16,679 bases of DNA from DATEJJ01 sp039649115 (GTDB lineage: Bacteria > Actinomycetota > Actinomycetes > Mycobacteriales > Micromonosporaceae), in assembly GCA_039649115.1 (NCBI GenBank), contig JBBWZQ010000131.1, positions 1 through 16,679 of the forward strand, in the 5' to 3' direction. The translations under genes were made by a program, and so were the position numbers. The notes under the pieces were generated by a model. The model was not told the origin of the DNA. It worked only from the letters and a program-made list of their open reading frames with translations, and did not search any database. Below, one piece after another: positions 6,936 to 13,561 of the stretch (positions are counted from its first letter, which is position 1; the number at the start of each line of letters is the position of its first letter).

Positions 6936-6962
6936 TTGGCACTCGAAGAGTGCGAGTGCCAG
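6936..6962. promoter_or_regulatory. CIRCE element, predicted HrcA operator
   Basis: TTGGCACTC, a 9-nt spacer, then GAGTGCCAG. Only the outermost position of the arms is mismatched, and the flanking A6935/T6963 pair again. The consensus CIRCE is TTAGCACTC-N9-GAGTGCTAA, so arm length and spacer are exact and the core GCACTC/GAGTGC is intact. It ends 6 nt before the AGGAGG ribosome site of the Ruc-like gene and should let the heat-shock repressor HrcA control that gene. Confidence 0.85.
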
Positions 6963-6979
6963 TACCTCAGGAGGACGAC

Positions 6980-7414
6980 GTGCCGACGTACCAGTACGCG
7001 TGCACCGTGTGCGGCCACCAGCTGGAGGCGGTGCAGTCCTTCACGGACGCGCCGCTGGCCGAGTGCCCCGAGTGCGCGGGGCGGCTGCGCAAGGTGTTTT
7101 CGTCGGTCGGCATCGTGTTCAAGGGCTCCGGCTTCTACCGCACCGACTCCAGGTCCGACCCGTCGCCCGAAAAGGATGGCGCGCCGGCCAAGGACGGTGC
7201 ACCGGCCAAGGACGGTCCGGCCAAGGACGGTGCGGCCAAGGAGCCCGTCGGCAGCGGCTCGACGGCTGCCGCCACGGCCGGCGAGAGCTCGGGCAAGTCC
7301 GGGGGCGAGAGCTCGGGCAAGTCCGGGACGGACGGCGCCAAGGGCGGTTCGACCGGCTCGGGGTCGACCCCGCCGCCGTCGAAGAACTCTACGCCCGCCC
7401 CGGCCGCGGCCTGA
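6980..7414 (+). CDS. ruc: FmdB-type zinc-ribbon protein, Ruc-like redox chaperone
   Basis: The 144-residue protein has an FmdB zinc ribbon at its N-terminus (Cys8, Cys11, Cys29, Cys32, as CTVCGH and CPEC) and a conserved GIVFKGSGFYRTD stretch (44-56). Everything after about residue 57 is low-complexity and probably disordered, with AKDG repeats and two GESSGKSG copies. This matches Rv0991c (Ruc), described in M. tuberculosis as an oxidation-activated chaperone that works with DnaK and is co-regulated with hsp60/hsp70. The neighbouring cyclo-ligase and galU genes give the same synteny. The start is GTG 6980, 5 nt after a perfect AGGAGG. A CIRCE operator precedes the ribosome site, which supports a protein-quality-control role. 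The function is inferred from orthology. Confidence 0.85.
   Translation: MPTYQYACTVCGHQLEAVQSFTDAPLAECPECAGRLRKVFSSVGIVFKGSGFYRTDSRSDPSPEKDGAPAKDGAPAKDGPAKDGAAKEPVGSGSTAAATAGESSGKSGGESSGKSGTDGAKGGSTGSGSTPPPSKNSTPAPAAA
7172..7240 (+). repeat. AKDG-encoding imperfect tandem repeats
   Basis: Five (A/E)KDG/AKE units occupy residues 64-87 of the Ruc-like protein. The DNA repeats are imperfect 15- to 18-mers built on GCCAAGGACGGT. They form the first part of the disordered tail. Confidence 0.75.
7280..7327 (+). repeat. Exact 24-bp tandem duplication in the Ruc-like tail
   Basis: Positions 7280-7303 and 7304-7327 are identical 24-mers, each coding for GESSGKSG-type residues. Complete identity suggests a recent slippage event that keeps the frame. 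Confidence 0.9.
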
Positions 7415-7433
7415 CGCGTCCCGGGGCGGAGCT

Positions 7434-7589
7434 TCAGTCCCAGTGCGGCGGGCGCTCGGCGAGCAGGCGCTCGTCGTTGCCCTCGGCGCGCTCGCCCCAC
7501 CCTCGCCCGGTGTCGTCCCGCGTCTGGTCGGGCAGCACCGGCGGCTCATCGTCGAGGACGACCTCGCGGTCCTCATCCAAGGCATCCAC
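7434..7589 (-). CDS. Conserved small acidic protein (51 aa)
   Basis: This 51-residue, acidic, soluble protein has an N-terminal DEDREVVLDDEPPVLP stretch, a TRDDTGRGWGE centre and ends in LLAERPPHWD. This pattern (TxDDTxxGWGE followed by a RPPHW end) is one I recognise from small actinobacterial proteins of unknown function. The start is GTG 7589. No ribosome site precedes it, but TACCCT (-10-like) lies 6 nt upstream, so it is probably leaderless. It is convergent with the Ruc-like gene (19-bp gap) and divergent from the membrane protein gene starting 30 bp away. Function unknown. Confidence 0.7.
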   Translation of the reverse strand: MDALDEDREVVLDDEPPVLPDQTRDDTGRGWGERAEGNDERLLAERPPHWD

Positions 7590-7595
7590 GCACCC

Positions 7596-7612
7596 AGGGT
7601 AGTTGGTAGCGT
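7596..7612. promoter_or_regulatory. Back-to-back leaderless promoters
   Basis: TACCCT on the minus strand (7601 to 7596) ends 6 nt before GTG 7589. TAGCGT on the plus strand (7607-7612) ends 7 nt before ATG 7620. Both fit TANNNT -10 boxes at leaderless spacing, and neither gene has a ribosome site. The two hexamers are 5 bp apart, so each -35 region would lie in or near the other gene's start. Confidence 0.5.
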
Positions 7613-7619
7613 CTGTGGC

Positions 7620-7934
7620 ATGGGTACCGGCGACGACGAGCGGCAGTGGCGCCGCCCTCCCGGATCGCCGGAGCCGCCACCGCCTCCCGGGGCGCAGGCC
7701 CCGCCTCGGCCGCAGTACGCCGGGCCGCCGCGCGCCACGCCACCGCCGCCGGGTTGGCAGCCGCGCACCCTCATCCAGGTGCCGCCGCCCCGACCGCTGC
7801 CCGCGCAGGACCTGACCGCCCTCGACACGGAGGAGCGGCAGGCGCGCACTGTTACTTACGGGGTGGGCATGGTTGCCGGCGCGATCCTGCTCGTCCTGCT
7901 TTTCGTCCTGTGCGGGCGGGCCCTGCTGCCGTAA
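7620..7934 (+). CDS. Proline-rich single-pass membrane protein
   Basis: The 104-residue product has a cytoplasmic N-terminal half dominated by Pro (PEPPPPPG, PPPPGWQP and similar) and a single membrane segment near the C-terminus (about 79-102, GVGMVAGAILLVLLFVLCG). No catalytic motif is visible. Such Pro-rich tails are often annotated loosely as initiation-factor-like, but that is a composition artefact. The start is ATG 7620 with a -10-like TAGCGT 7 nt upstream and no ribosome site, consistent with a leaderless mRNA. It is convergent with the DUF2231 gene with only 8 bp between stops. Function unknown. Confidence 0.75.
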   Translation: MGTGDDERQWRRPPGSPEPPPPPGAQAPPRPQYAGPPRATPPPPGWQPRTLIQVPPPRPLPAQDLTALDTEERQARTVTYGVGMVAGAILLVLLFVLCGRALLP

Positions 7935-7942
7935 TTGCCCAG

Positions 7943-8437
7943 CTAGCGGCCCTGCCACACGATGTGTGCCCCGCTGTCGCCGGTCTTGAAGACGTAGTAC
8001 CCGGTGACCGCGCTGGCGACGAACGCGAGCACGACAAGGACGAGGACCACCGGGCCGAAGCCGTTGCCCGCGGTACCCGACCGGCGGGCGCGGAGCACGG
8101 TCACCGCGACCAGCGCCAGCGCCACGAGCCCGAGGGCGCAGGACAGCAGAAGTGTCATGGTGCCGAACGACTGGTGCGCGTTGATCTTGGCTAAGTCCTG
8201 GTCAGACACTGACTTGTGGCGGATCAACCGGCTGCGGAAGGCCAGGCCCGACGCCCGGGTCACATAGCAGCCGATCGGCGTGGCGACGGCGAGGGCCACC
8301 ACGGCCCAGTCCAGCCGGCTCCGCCATCGGGGCAACAGCCCGTACGCGAGGGTGACCAGGATCAGCAGTGGCACGAATACGACCGGCACGTGTACCAGCA
8401 AGGGGTGGGCAGGTATACCGAACGCGGTCTCGAACAC
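7943..8437 (-). CDS. DUF2231-like integral membrane protein
   Basis: The protein is 164 residues with about four membrane segments. It opens with FETAFGIPAHPLLVHVPV, close to the GIPxHPLLVHxP signature of DUF2231, in which His residues near the membrane face are conserved, and ends with GYYVFKTGDSGAHIVWQG, also typical. Some DUF2231 members are thought to bind haem or take part in redox chemistry, but that is not shown here. The start is set at GTG 8437 because GGAGG lies 5 nt upstream. An ATG at 8512 is in frame and would add 25 polar residues before the family signature, with no ribosome site. A TATAAC hexamer about 30 nt upstream of GTG 8437 fits the shorter start. Confidence 0.78.
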   Translation of the reverse strand: MFETAFGIPAHPLLVHVPVVFVPLLILVTLAYGLLPRWRSRLDWAVVALAVATPIGCYVTRASGLAFRSRLIRHKSVSDQDLAKINAHQSFGTMTLLLSCALGLVALALVAVTVLRARRSGTAGNGFGPVVLVLVVLAFVASAVTGYYVFKTGDSGAHIVWQGR

Positions 8438-8563
8438 CGATGCCTCCAGCGGTCTTGGGACTGACGTGTTATACGTACCGAGTAGTTCATCAGTTTCATC
8501 CGCCGCCGTCATGATCTGACGCGGTCAAGGTTTTCTTGAGTGATTCCAGGCTGGCGTGATGCA

Positions 8564-9052
8564 ATGGCTAATGTGAACCCCGAGGACCTCCGGGCTGCCC
8601 GGATCTTACCGGTGCCCCGCGCGCCCGGCGCGCAACGCGAGGAGTCGCTGCGCTCCCGCGGCCTGCGCGTGACCCGACCGCGGCTGGCCGTCCTCGACGT
8701 GCTCGCCGAGGGCGGGCACCTGGAGGTCGACGAGATCGCCCAGCGGGTGCGGCAGCGCCTCGACTCCGTGTCCATCCAGGCGATCTACGACGTGCTGGGC
8801 GCCCTGGCCAGGGCGGGCTTGGCGCGGCGGATCGAGCCCGCCGGCAGCCCGGCCAGGTACGAGGGGCGGGCCGCCGACAACCACCACCACATCGTGTGCC
8901 GGGGGTGCGGGCAGGTCGCCGACGTGGACTGCGCGGTCGGCGCGGCGCCCTGCCTCGACCCGTCCGGCGAACACGGCTTCGAGGTCGACGAGGCCGAGGT
9001 GACATTCTGGGGTCTGTGCCCGAGCTGCCAGGCGCTGCGACGCGCCGACTGA
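8564..9052 (+). CDS. Fur-family metal-dependent transcriptional regulator
   Basis: The 162-residue protein has a winged-helix N-terminus (LRVTRPRLAVLDVL, 34-47; SVSIQAIYDVLGALARAGL, 68-86) and a C-terminal dimerisation domain. The metal-site signature DNHHHIVCRGCG (105-116) and a second CPSC (152-155) give the two CxxC pairs of a structural zinc site. It resembles the FurA/CatR group, which usually controls a peroxidase or catalase next door. Here the partner is an MpaB-type oxygenase whose ATG overlaps the fur stop (TGATG). The start is uncertain: GTG 8540, ATG 8564 and GTG 8573 are all in frame without a good ribosome site. TTGAGT-N18-TGCAAT (8536-8565) would place transcription near 8572 and make GTG 8573 leaderless. 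Whether it senses iron, peroxide or zinc cannot be told. Confidence 0.9.
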   Translation: MANVNPEDLRAARILPVPRAPGAQREESLRSRGLRVTRPRLAVLDVLAEGGHLEVDEIAQRVRQRLDSVSIQAIYDVLGALARAGLARRIEPAGSPARYEGRAADNHHHIVCRGCGQVADVDCAVGAAPCLDPSGEHGFEVDEAEVTFWGLCPSCQALRRAD

Positions 9053-9867
9053 TGGGTAGGGATCCGGGCCTCTTCGGCCCCGGTTCGGTGACGTGGCGCC
9101 TGCACCAGGAGCCGATCCTGCTCGTCGCCGGGCTGCGTGCGCTGTACCTACAGGCGCTGCACCCCGTCGCGGTGGCCGGCCTCGCGCAGAACTCCGGGTA
9201 CCGGGGCGACCCGTGGGGGCGCCTCATGCGCACGACCAACTACATCGGGACGGTCGTCTTCGGCACCACGGCGGAGGCGGAGGCCGCCGGGGAGCGGGTA
9301 CGGGCGATCCACCGGCGGATGCGCGGTGTGGACCCGCGTACCGGCGACCTGTTCCGCGTCGACGAGCCGCACCTCCTGCGCTGGGTACACGTGACCGAGG
9401 TCGAGTCGTTCCTCACGACGGCCACCAGGGCGGGCCTCGCGCTCACCGCCGAGGAGATCGACCGCTACTACGCGGAGCAGGTGCGCTCGGCGGCACTGGT
9501 CGGCCTCGACCCCGCGTCGGTACCCGCGAGCGCGGCCGAGATCACCGGGTACTACGCCGGGATGCGGCCGGAGCTGACCCTGACCCGCGACTCGGCCGGT
9601 GCCGCGCTGTTCCTGGCCGCGCCGCCGCTGCCGCACCGGCTGGGACTGACCCCGGTACGCCTCGCCTACAGTGCGGTCTCCGCGCTCGCCGTCGGCCTGC
9701 TCCCCGCCTGGGCCCGCCGCTTGTACGGGCTGCCCGGGCTGCCCACCACCGACCTGTCCGCGTCGCTGTCCGCCCGTACCCTGCGCCGGGTGCTGTCCCT
9801 GGTGCCGGACCGGGTCTACGAGCGCTACCGGGACGCCAGCGCGCGCTCCGCGAGCGCGGCTCGCTAG
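9052..9867 (+). CDS. Oxygenase MpaB family protein (DUF2236)
   Basis: The 271-residue product belongs to the MpaB/DUF2236 family, helical proteins related to latex-clearing oxygenase Lcp, some of which bind haem b. Seen here are LYLQALHPVAVAGL (31-44) with the conserved HP, the GDPWGRLMRTTNYIGTVVFG segment (52-71), His87 in the RVRAIHRRMRG segment and WVHVTEVESF (111-120) with His113. These fit the family's conserved His/Arg positions. Its ATG overlaps the fur TGA, so translation is coupled to that regulator. No substrate is known and no electron-transfer partner is adjacent. It is convergent with the MFS gene with 7 bp between stops. Confidence 0.85.
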   Translation: MGRDPGLFGPGSVTWRLHQEPILLVAGLRALYLQALHPVAVAGLAQNSGYRGDPWGRLMRTTNYIGTVVFGTTAEAEAAGERVRAIHRRMRGVDPRTGDLFRVDEPHLLRWVHVTEVESFLTTATRAGLALTAEEIDRYYAEQVRSAALVGLDPASVPASAAEITGYYAGMRPELTLTRDSAGAALFLAAPPLPHRLGLTPVRLAYSAVSALAVGLLPAWARRLYGLPGLPTTDLSASLSARTLRRVLSLVPDRVYERYRDASARSASAAR

Positions 9868-9874
9868 CGCTAGC
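9863..9874. repeat. 12-bp palindrome between convergent stops
   Basis: GCTAGCGCTAGC is a perfect palindrome spanning the mpaB stop codon and the whole 7-bp gap to the MFS gene. It has no loop or T-tract, so it is a weak terminator at best. Confidence 0.5.
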
Positions 9875-11104
9875 TCACGCTCCGGCCGCTTCGGACTGCG
9901 GTGCCAACGACGCCTCCGGGGCGGTGCGCTGGCGCACGATGCGGGCCGCGACCCGGAACGAGGGCGCCAGCGCGATGATCAACAGGCAGAGCGCCGCCGG
10001 TACCACGAACGCCCACCGCAGCCCGACCGCCTGGTCCACGGTGCCGATCAGGCCGGCGCCCACCACGAAGCCGATGTAGTTGAACAGGTTCACCCGCGCG
10101 ATGGCCACCCCGCTGCCGGTCGGGTCGAGCGCACCGGCCACCGAGAAGGACAGCGGCACGACCACGCACAGGCCGACGCCCACGATCGCGAACCCCACGA
10201 TCGCCATCGCCGGCGCCTGTGCCACCGCGACCAGCGTCATCCCGACCGCGCCGACCAGGCCCCCGGCAGCGACCGGCAGGACCGGGCCCACGCGGCGTAC
10301 CGGGCGGTCGGCCAGCAGCCGGCCGGACACCTGGCAGGCGAGGTAGGCGGCGAGCCCGAGCGGTACCACGCCCTTGCTGGCGTGCAGCGCGTCCTCCAGG
10401 TACTTGGCGCTCCAGTTGGACGTGGCGGAGTCGCTGACGTACATGAGCATGACGGCGAGGCCGACCAGGACGATCGGTGCCCACGGGATCTTCGGCGGCG
10501 GCCCGTCCGCCGGGTGCTCGACCAGCCGCACGGCCGCCTCGCCGTGCTGGTAGAGCGACGGGCCGACCAGCAGCGCCAGCACCAGCCCGACGAGGGCGAC
10601 GGTGCCGAGCGTGGGGCCCAGGCTGATGTCCAGCCCGCCGGCGGCCGCGTTGGCCAGCGAGCCCAGGATGCCGCCGATGCCCCAGATGCCGTGGAACGAG
10701 GCGAGGATGCTGCGCCCGTACCGGTGCTGCACCGCGACGCCCTGCATGTTCATGGTCGCGTCCACCGCGCCGAGAGCCAGCCCGTACAGGCCGATCCCGG
10801 CGTACAGCGCGGGACGCTGGTTGGCGAAGCCCACGCCGGTCATCGCGACACAGACGGTCGGCCCGGCGATCCGCAACACCAGCGCGCTGCCCACCCGCGG
10901 CGCCAGCACCCCGGCCAGCACGCTGCCGACGCCCGCGACGACCGGTACCACCAGGAGGATCAGGGTGAGCTGCAGGTCGGTGAAGTCGAACTTCTTCTGC
11001 AGGGTCGGCACCTGGGTGAGCAGTCCAGCGAAGCACAGACCCTGGACGAAGTAGGCGCCCGCGGCGGCGGTCCGCGCCCGCCGGTCCCTGACCTCGATCT
11101 GCAC
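9875..11104 (-). CDS. Major facilitator superfamily transporter
   Basis: The 409-residue protein has about 12 membrane segments split by a central cytoplasmic loop containing LVEHPADGPPPKIPW (around 190-205), the usual 6+6 MFS layout. A region with GAVDATMNMQGVAVQHRYG and SFHGIWGIGGILG resembles the FucP-like/YfkF-type MFS group, in which acidic and Asn residues on helix 4 and a conserved SxFH motif on helix 5 recur. The substrate is unknown and no regulator is adjacent. The start is set at GTG 11104, where GGAGG lies about 4 nt upstream. ATG 11116 is four codons earlier but precedes that ribosome site. The 88-bp gap to the nuclease gene upstream holds nothing else that I can name. Confidence 0.88.
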   Translation of the reverse strand: MQIEVRDRRARTAAAGAYFVQGLCFAGLLTQVPTLQKKFDFTDLQLTLILLVVPVVAGVGSVLAGVLAPRVGSALVLRIAGPTVCVAMTGVGFANQRPALYAGIGLYGLALGAVDATMNMQGVAVQHRYGRSILASFHGIWGIGGILGSLANAAAGGLDISLGPTLGTVALVGLVLALLVGPSLYQHGEAAVRLVEHPADGPPPKIPWAPIVLVGLAVMLMYVSDSATSNWSAKYLEDALHASKGVVPLGLAAYLACQVSGRLLADRPVRRVGPVLPVAAGGLVGAVGMTLVAVAQAPAMAIVGFAIVGVGLCVVVPLSFSVAGALDPTGSGVAIARVNLFNYIGFVVGAGLIGTVDQAVGLRWAFVVPAALCLLIIALAPSFRVAARIVRQRTAPEASLAPQSEAAGA

Positions 11105-11192
11105 GGCGCCTCCCATCGCGTACCGAGGATATGAGCGTTCCTCGGGTTTCGACGGATCCTCCCCCGCTGAGCCGTCTCCTGCAATCCCGCCT

Positions 11193-12104
11193 TCAGCCGT
11201 GCTCGCCTCCGCCCAAAACCGGCTCCGGCTGGAGTCCTGCCCACGGCTCGCGGGACGGGGCGGTCGCGCCGGCCGGGCAGGCGCGGCGGAAGTCGCACCA
11301 GGAGCAGAGCGACCCGGGCGTGGTGGGGAAGGCCACGTCCGGGTCGGCGCCGTCGCTGACCGCCTGTTCGGCGGCGAACGCGTCCGCCGCGGTCGCCTCG
11401 GCCCGCGACAGGTGCCGGGCCAGCGACTGCTCGGTGTGCTCGTGCGCCGCGGTCGTGCCGCTGGGCAGGTGGTGCAGCTCGACCCGGGCACACCGGCGGC
11501 GGAACACCCGCTGCGCGGCATAAGCGTAGAGGGCCAGCGCCCGGGACCCGCGCGCGTCGTCCGGGGACAGGCCCGCCCGGCCGGTCTTGTAGTCCACGAT
11601 GACCAGGTCGTCGCCGCGCCGGTCGACCCGGTCCACCCGTCCGGACAGGGCGATGCTGGCGGTCTTCACGGCCACCACGCGCTCCACACCCACCGGCTCG
11701 TCGTCGGCGTCGAGCCCGGTGACGTAGCCCTCCAGCCAGCGCAGCGCGAGCGCGAACGCCTGCCGCTCCTGGCCCTCGTCGCGATAGCCCTCGCCGACCC
11801 AGGTCGCGCTGAGCAAACCCGGCAACGCGCTCGGGTCGCGCCGCGCGGGCGGCAGCCCGTACCAGTTGCGCAACGCCGTGTGCACGCTCGCGCCCAGCGA
11901 GTTGTGTGCCCACGGCGGGCCCTTGGGCGGCGACGGCCGGTCGACATACGAGTAGCGGTAGCGGCGCGGGCAGTCCTCGTAGGCGGCCAGTTTGCTCGGC
12001 GTGCACACGAACAGCCGCCGAGGCATGCCCTCGAAGCCGAGCTGCTCCATCTCGGGTCGTCGCGCAGCGGGTGTCCGGTTACCGGGAACGGTCGAGTCGC
12101 GCAC
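11193..12104 (-). CDS. RecB/Cas4-like PD-(D/E)XK nuclease with Fe-S cysteine staple
   Basis: The 303-residue protein has the order typical of Cas4/AddB-type nucleases. Cys45 (EDCPRRYRYSY) lies near the N-terminus, followed by GASVHTAL (71-78, conserved His), GRVDRVD (155-161, catalytic Asp), IVDYKTG (169-175, Asp and Lys of the PD-(D/E)XK core) and a C-terminal CSWCDFRRAC (267-276). The four cysteines should ligate a 4Fe-4S cluster closing the nuclease domain. The QxxxY-type motif is degenerate (RALALYAYA), with no Gln in place. No helicase or cas gene is adjacent, so it is a stand-alone exonuclease, probably in DNA repair. The start GTG 12104 has an AGGA 9 nt upstream; ATG 12050 is a plausible alternative that still includes all motifs. 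Confidence 0.87.
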   Translation of the reverse strand: MRDSTVPGNRTPAARRPEMEQLGFEGMPRRLFVCTPSKLAAYEDCPRRYRYSYVDRPSPPKGPPWAHNSLGASVHTALRNWYGLPPARRDPSALPGLLSATWVGEGYRDEGQERQAFALALRWLEGYVTGLDADDEPVGVERVVAVKTASIALSGRVDRVDRRGDDLVIVDYKTGRAGLSPDDARGSRALALYAYAAQRVFRRRCARVELHHLPSGTTAAHEHTEQSLARHLSRAEATAADAFAAEQAVSDGADPDVAFPTTPGSLCSWCDFRRACPAGATAPSREPWAGLQPEPVLGGGEHG

Positions 12105-12227
12105 GTGCCGATCCTGCCACCCGGGTGTGACGTTGCTCTAAAGCGCCGCCTGCTGATCCCGCCCAAGTGCTGGCTCACGACGCGTGGCCGATCGGGGCGC
12201 GGGGGTGGGACACTGGCCTGTGGTGCG

Positions 12228-12239
12228 ACCTGTACAGGT
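12228..12239. promoter_or_regulatory. 12-bp perfect palindrome upstream of DUF6191 gene
   Basis: ACCTGTACAGGT lies in the 164-bp divergent gap between the nuclease and DUF6191 genes (12105-12268), 18 bp before the ribosome site of the latter. Its position fits an operator. The inner CTGTACAG also occurs at 6235-6242. No known regulator consensus is recognised. Confidence 0.35.
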
Positions 12240-12268
12240 TGCCAGCCAGGATGTGCCGGAGGAGTTTC

Positions 12269-12637
12269 ATGGGGTTGATGCGCTGGATGCGCGGTGGTGA
12301 CGAGGACACGAGCGCGACATCCGTGATCTCCGCCGGACTCGCCGAGATCGATGGCCTCTTCCGGCCGTCGAAGCACAAGCAGACCGAGCACGTCGAGGAG
12401 AGCAAGCGCCGCCGCATCGACGTGGCCAACGGGGCCGGGGTCGACCTGGACCAGGGTGTCGCCGTGGTACGCGCCCGGTCCGACGATCCGGACGACGTGA
12501 CCCGGCCGGCCCGTGCCCCGCGCGCCGCGCGCACGCCCTACCAACCGCGCCGGCGCACCTGGTGGACGCGGATGCGCATGTCCATGCGGCGCCGCCGCCG
12601 GGCCCGCCTCAACGCGGCGGGTGCCGACAAGCCGTGA
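12269..12637 (+). CDS. DUF6191-like small basic protein
   Basis: The 122-residue protein contains ISAGLAEIDGLFRPSKHKQTEHV (20-42) and RRIDVANGAGVDLDQGVAVVR (48-68). These fit the actinobacterial DUF6191 pattern, where an F(x)PSKHxQxE core is followed by VDLDxGVAxxR. The C-terminal third is strongly basic (RRRTWWTRMRMSMRRRRRARL), suggesting nucleic-acid or membrane binding, but that is inference. The start is ATG 12269, 4 nt after GGAGGAG. It is divergent from the nuclease gene and convergent with the PHP gene after 54 bp. Function unknown. Confidence 0.75.
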   Translation: MGLMRWMRGGDEDTSATSVISAGLAEIDGLFRPSKHKQTEHVEESKRRRIDVANGAGVDLDQGVAVVRARSDDPDDVTRPARAPRAARTPYQPRRRTWWTRMRMSMRRRRRARLNAAGADKP

Positions 12638-12691
12638 CGAAGGCGGCGGCCGGCCACGCGACGAGCCGGACCGCGATCGCCGCGAGCAGCT

Positions 12692-13552
12692 TTACGCGGC
12701 GGCCCGCCGCAGCGGCGAGGCGCCGCTACCCGCCGCCACGATCTGCCTGTACACGCCGGGGTCGGTGAGGTTCGCGCCGAGCGGTACCGGCTTGTTGGCG
12801 CCGTGGAAGTCGCTGGAGCCGGTACTGACCAGCCCAAGCTCGGCGGCGAGCCGGCGTACCTGGTCGCGCTCTGCCGGCGAGTGGTCCTCGTGCTCCGCCT
12901 CCAGGCCGAACAGCCCGGCGGCCGCCATCTCGACGATCAACTCGTCCGGCACGATCCGGCCGCGCCGGCTGGCCTTCGGGTGGGCGAACACCGGTACCCC
13001 GCCGGCGTCCCGCACCAGCGCGAGCGCGGTGAACACGTCCATGTCCGCCTTGGGCAACCGGTACCGGCGGCCCAGCCAGCCAGGCGCGAACGCCTCCGTC
13101 ACCGAACCGACCAGCCCGCGCCGGATCAGTGCCTGCGCGAGGTGCGGCCGCCCGACGGTACCCCCGGCCGCGTACTCGCGGACCTCGTCCCAGGTGATGT
13201 CCAGCCCGTCGGCGCGCAGCAGATCGATCATGCGAGCCGCCCGGAGCTCGCGGGACTGGCGCACCCGCCGCATCTCGGCCGCCAGCCCGGCATGCTCCGG
13301 GTCGAACAGGTAGGCCAGCAGGTGCAGGCCGATGCTGGGCTCCGTGCCGTGCCAGCGGCAGGACAGCTCGGCGCCGGGTACCAGCGTCACGCCGTCGGGC
13401 AGCGCCCGCGCCGCGGGTGACCAGCCGGCTGTGGTGTCATGGTCGGTCAACGCGATCGTGGTCAGGCCCGCGTCCGCCGCGGCCAGCACCAACTGTTCCG
13501 GGGTGAGGGTGCCGTCGCTCGCGGTGGAGTGCGTATGCAGATCGATGCGCAT
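12692..13552 (-). CDS. PHP-domain metal-dependent phosphoesterase
   Basis: The 286-residue protein is a complete PHP domain of the YciV/RNase AM group. Metal ligands are visible in order: DLHTHS (4-9), TDHDT (36-40), GAELSC (60-65), His77, GRPH (134-137), FAHP (189-192) and SSDFHG (246-251). E. coli YciV is a 5'-3' exonuclease that trims RNA 5' ends, and other relatives hydrolyse 3',5'-bisphosphonucleotides, so a nucleotide or RNA 5'-end substrate is likely. The start is ATG 13552, 9 bp after the stop of the PH-domain gene and without a strong ribosome site, so it is probably translated from the shared mRNA. Confidence in fold is high and in exact substrate low. Confidence 0.9.
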   Translation of the reverse strand: MRIDLHTHSTASDGTLTPEQLVLAAADAGLTTIALTDHDTTAGWSPAARALPDGVTLVPGAELSCRWHGTEPSIGLHLLAYLFDPEHAGLAAEMRRVRQSRELRAARMIDLLRADGLDITWDEVREYAAGGTVGRPHLAQALIRRGLVGSVTEAFAPGWLGRRYRLPKADMDVFTALALVRDAGGVPVFAHPKASRRGRIVPDELIVEMAAAGLFGLEAEHEDHSPAERDQVRRLAAELGLVSTGSSDFHGANKPVPLGANLTDPGVYRQIVAAGSGASPLRRAAA

Positions 13553-13561
13553 GGAACGGGA

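Noticed and set aside
11193..12104. Cas4 of a CRISPR locus
   Set aside because: The motifs fit the Cas4/RecB nuclease fold, but there are no cas1/cas2 genes or spaced repeats in the window, and the protein is longer and embedded among core genes.
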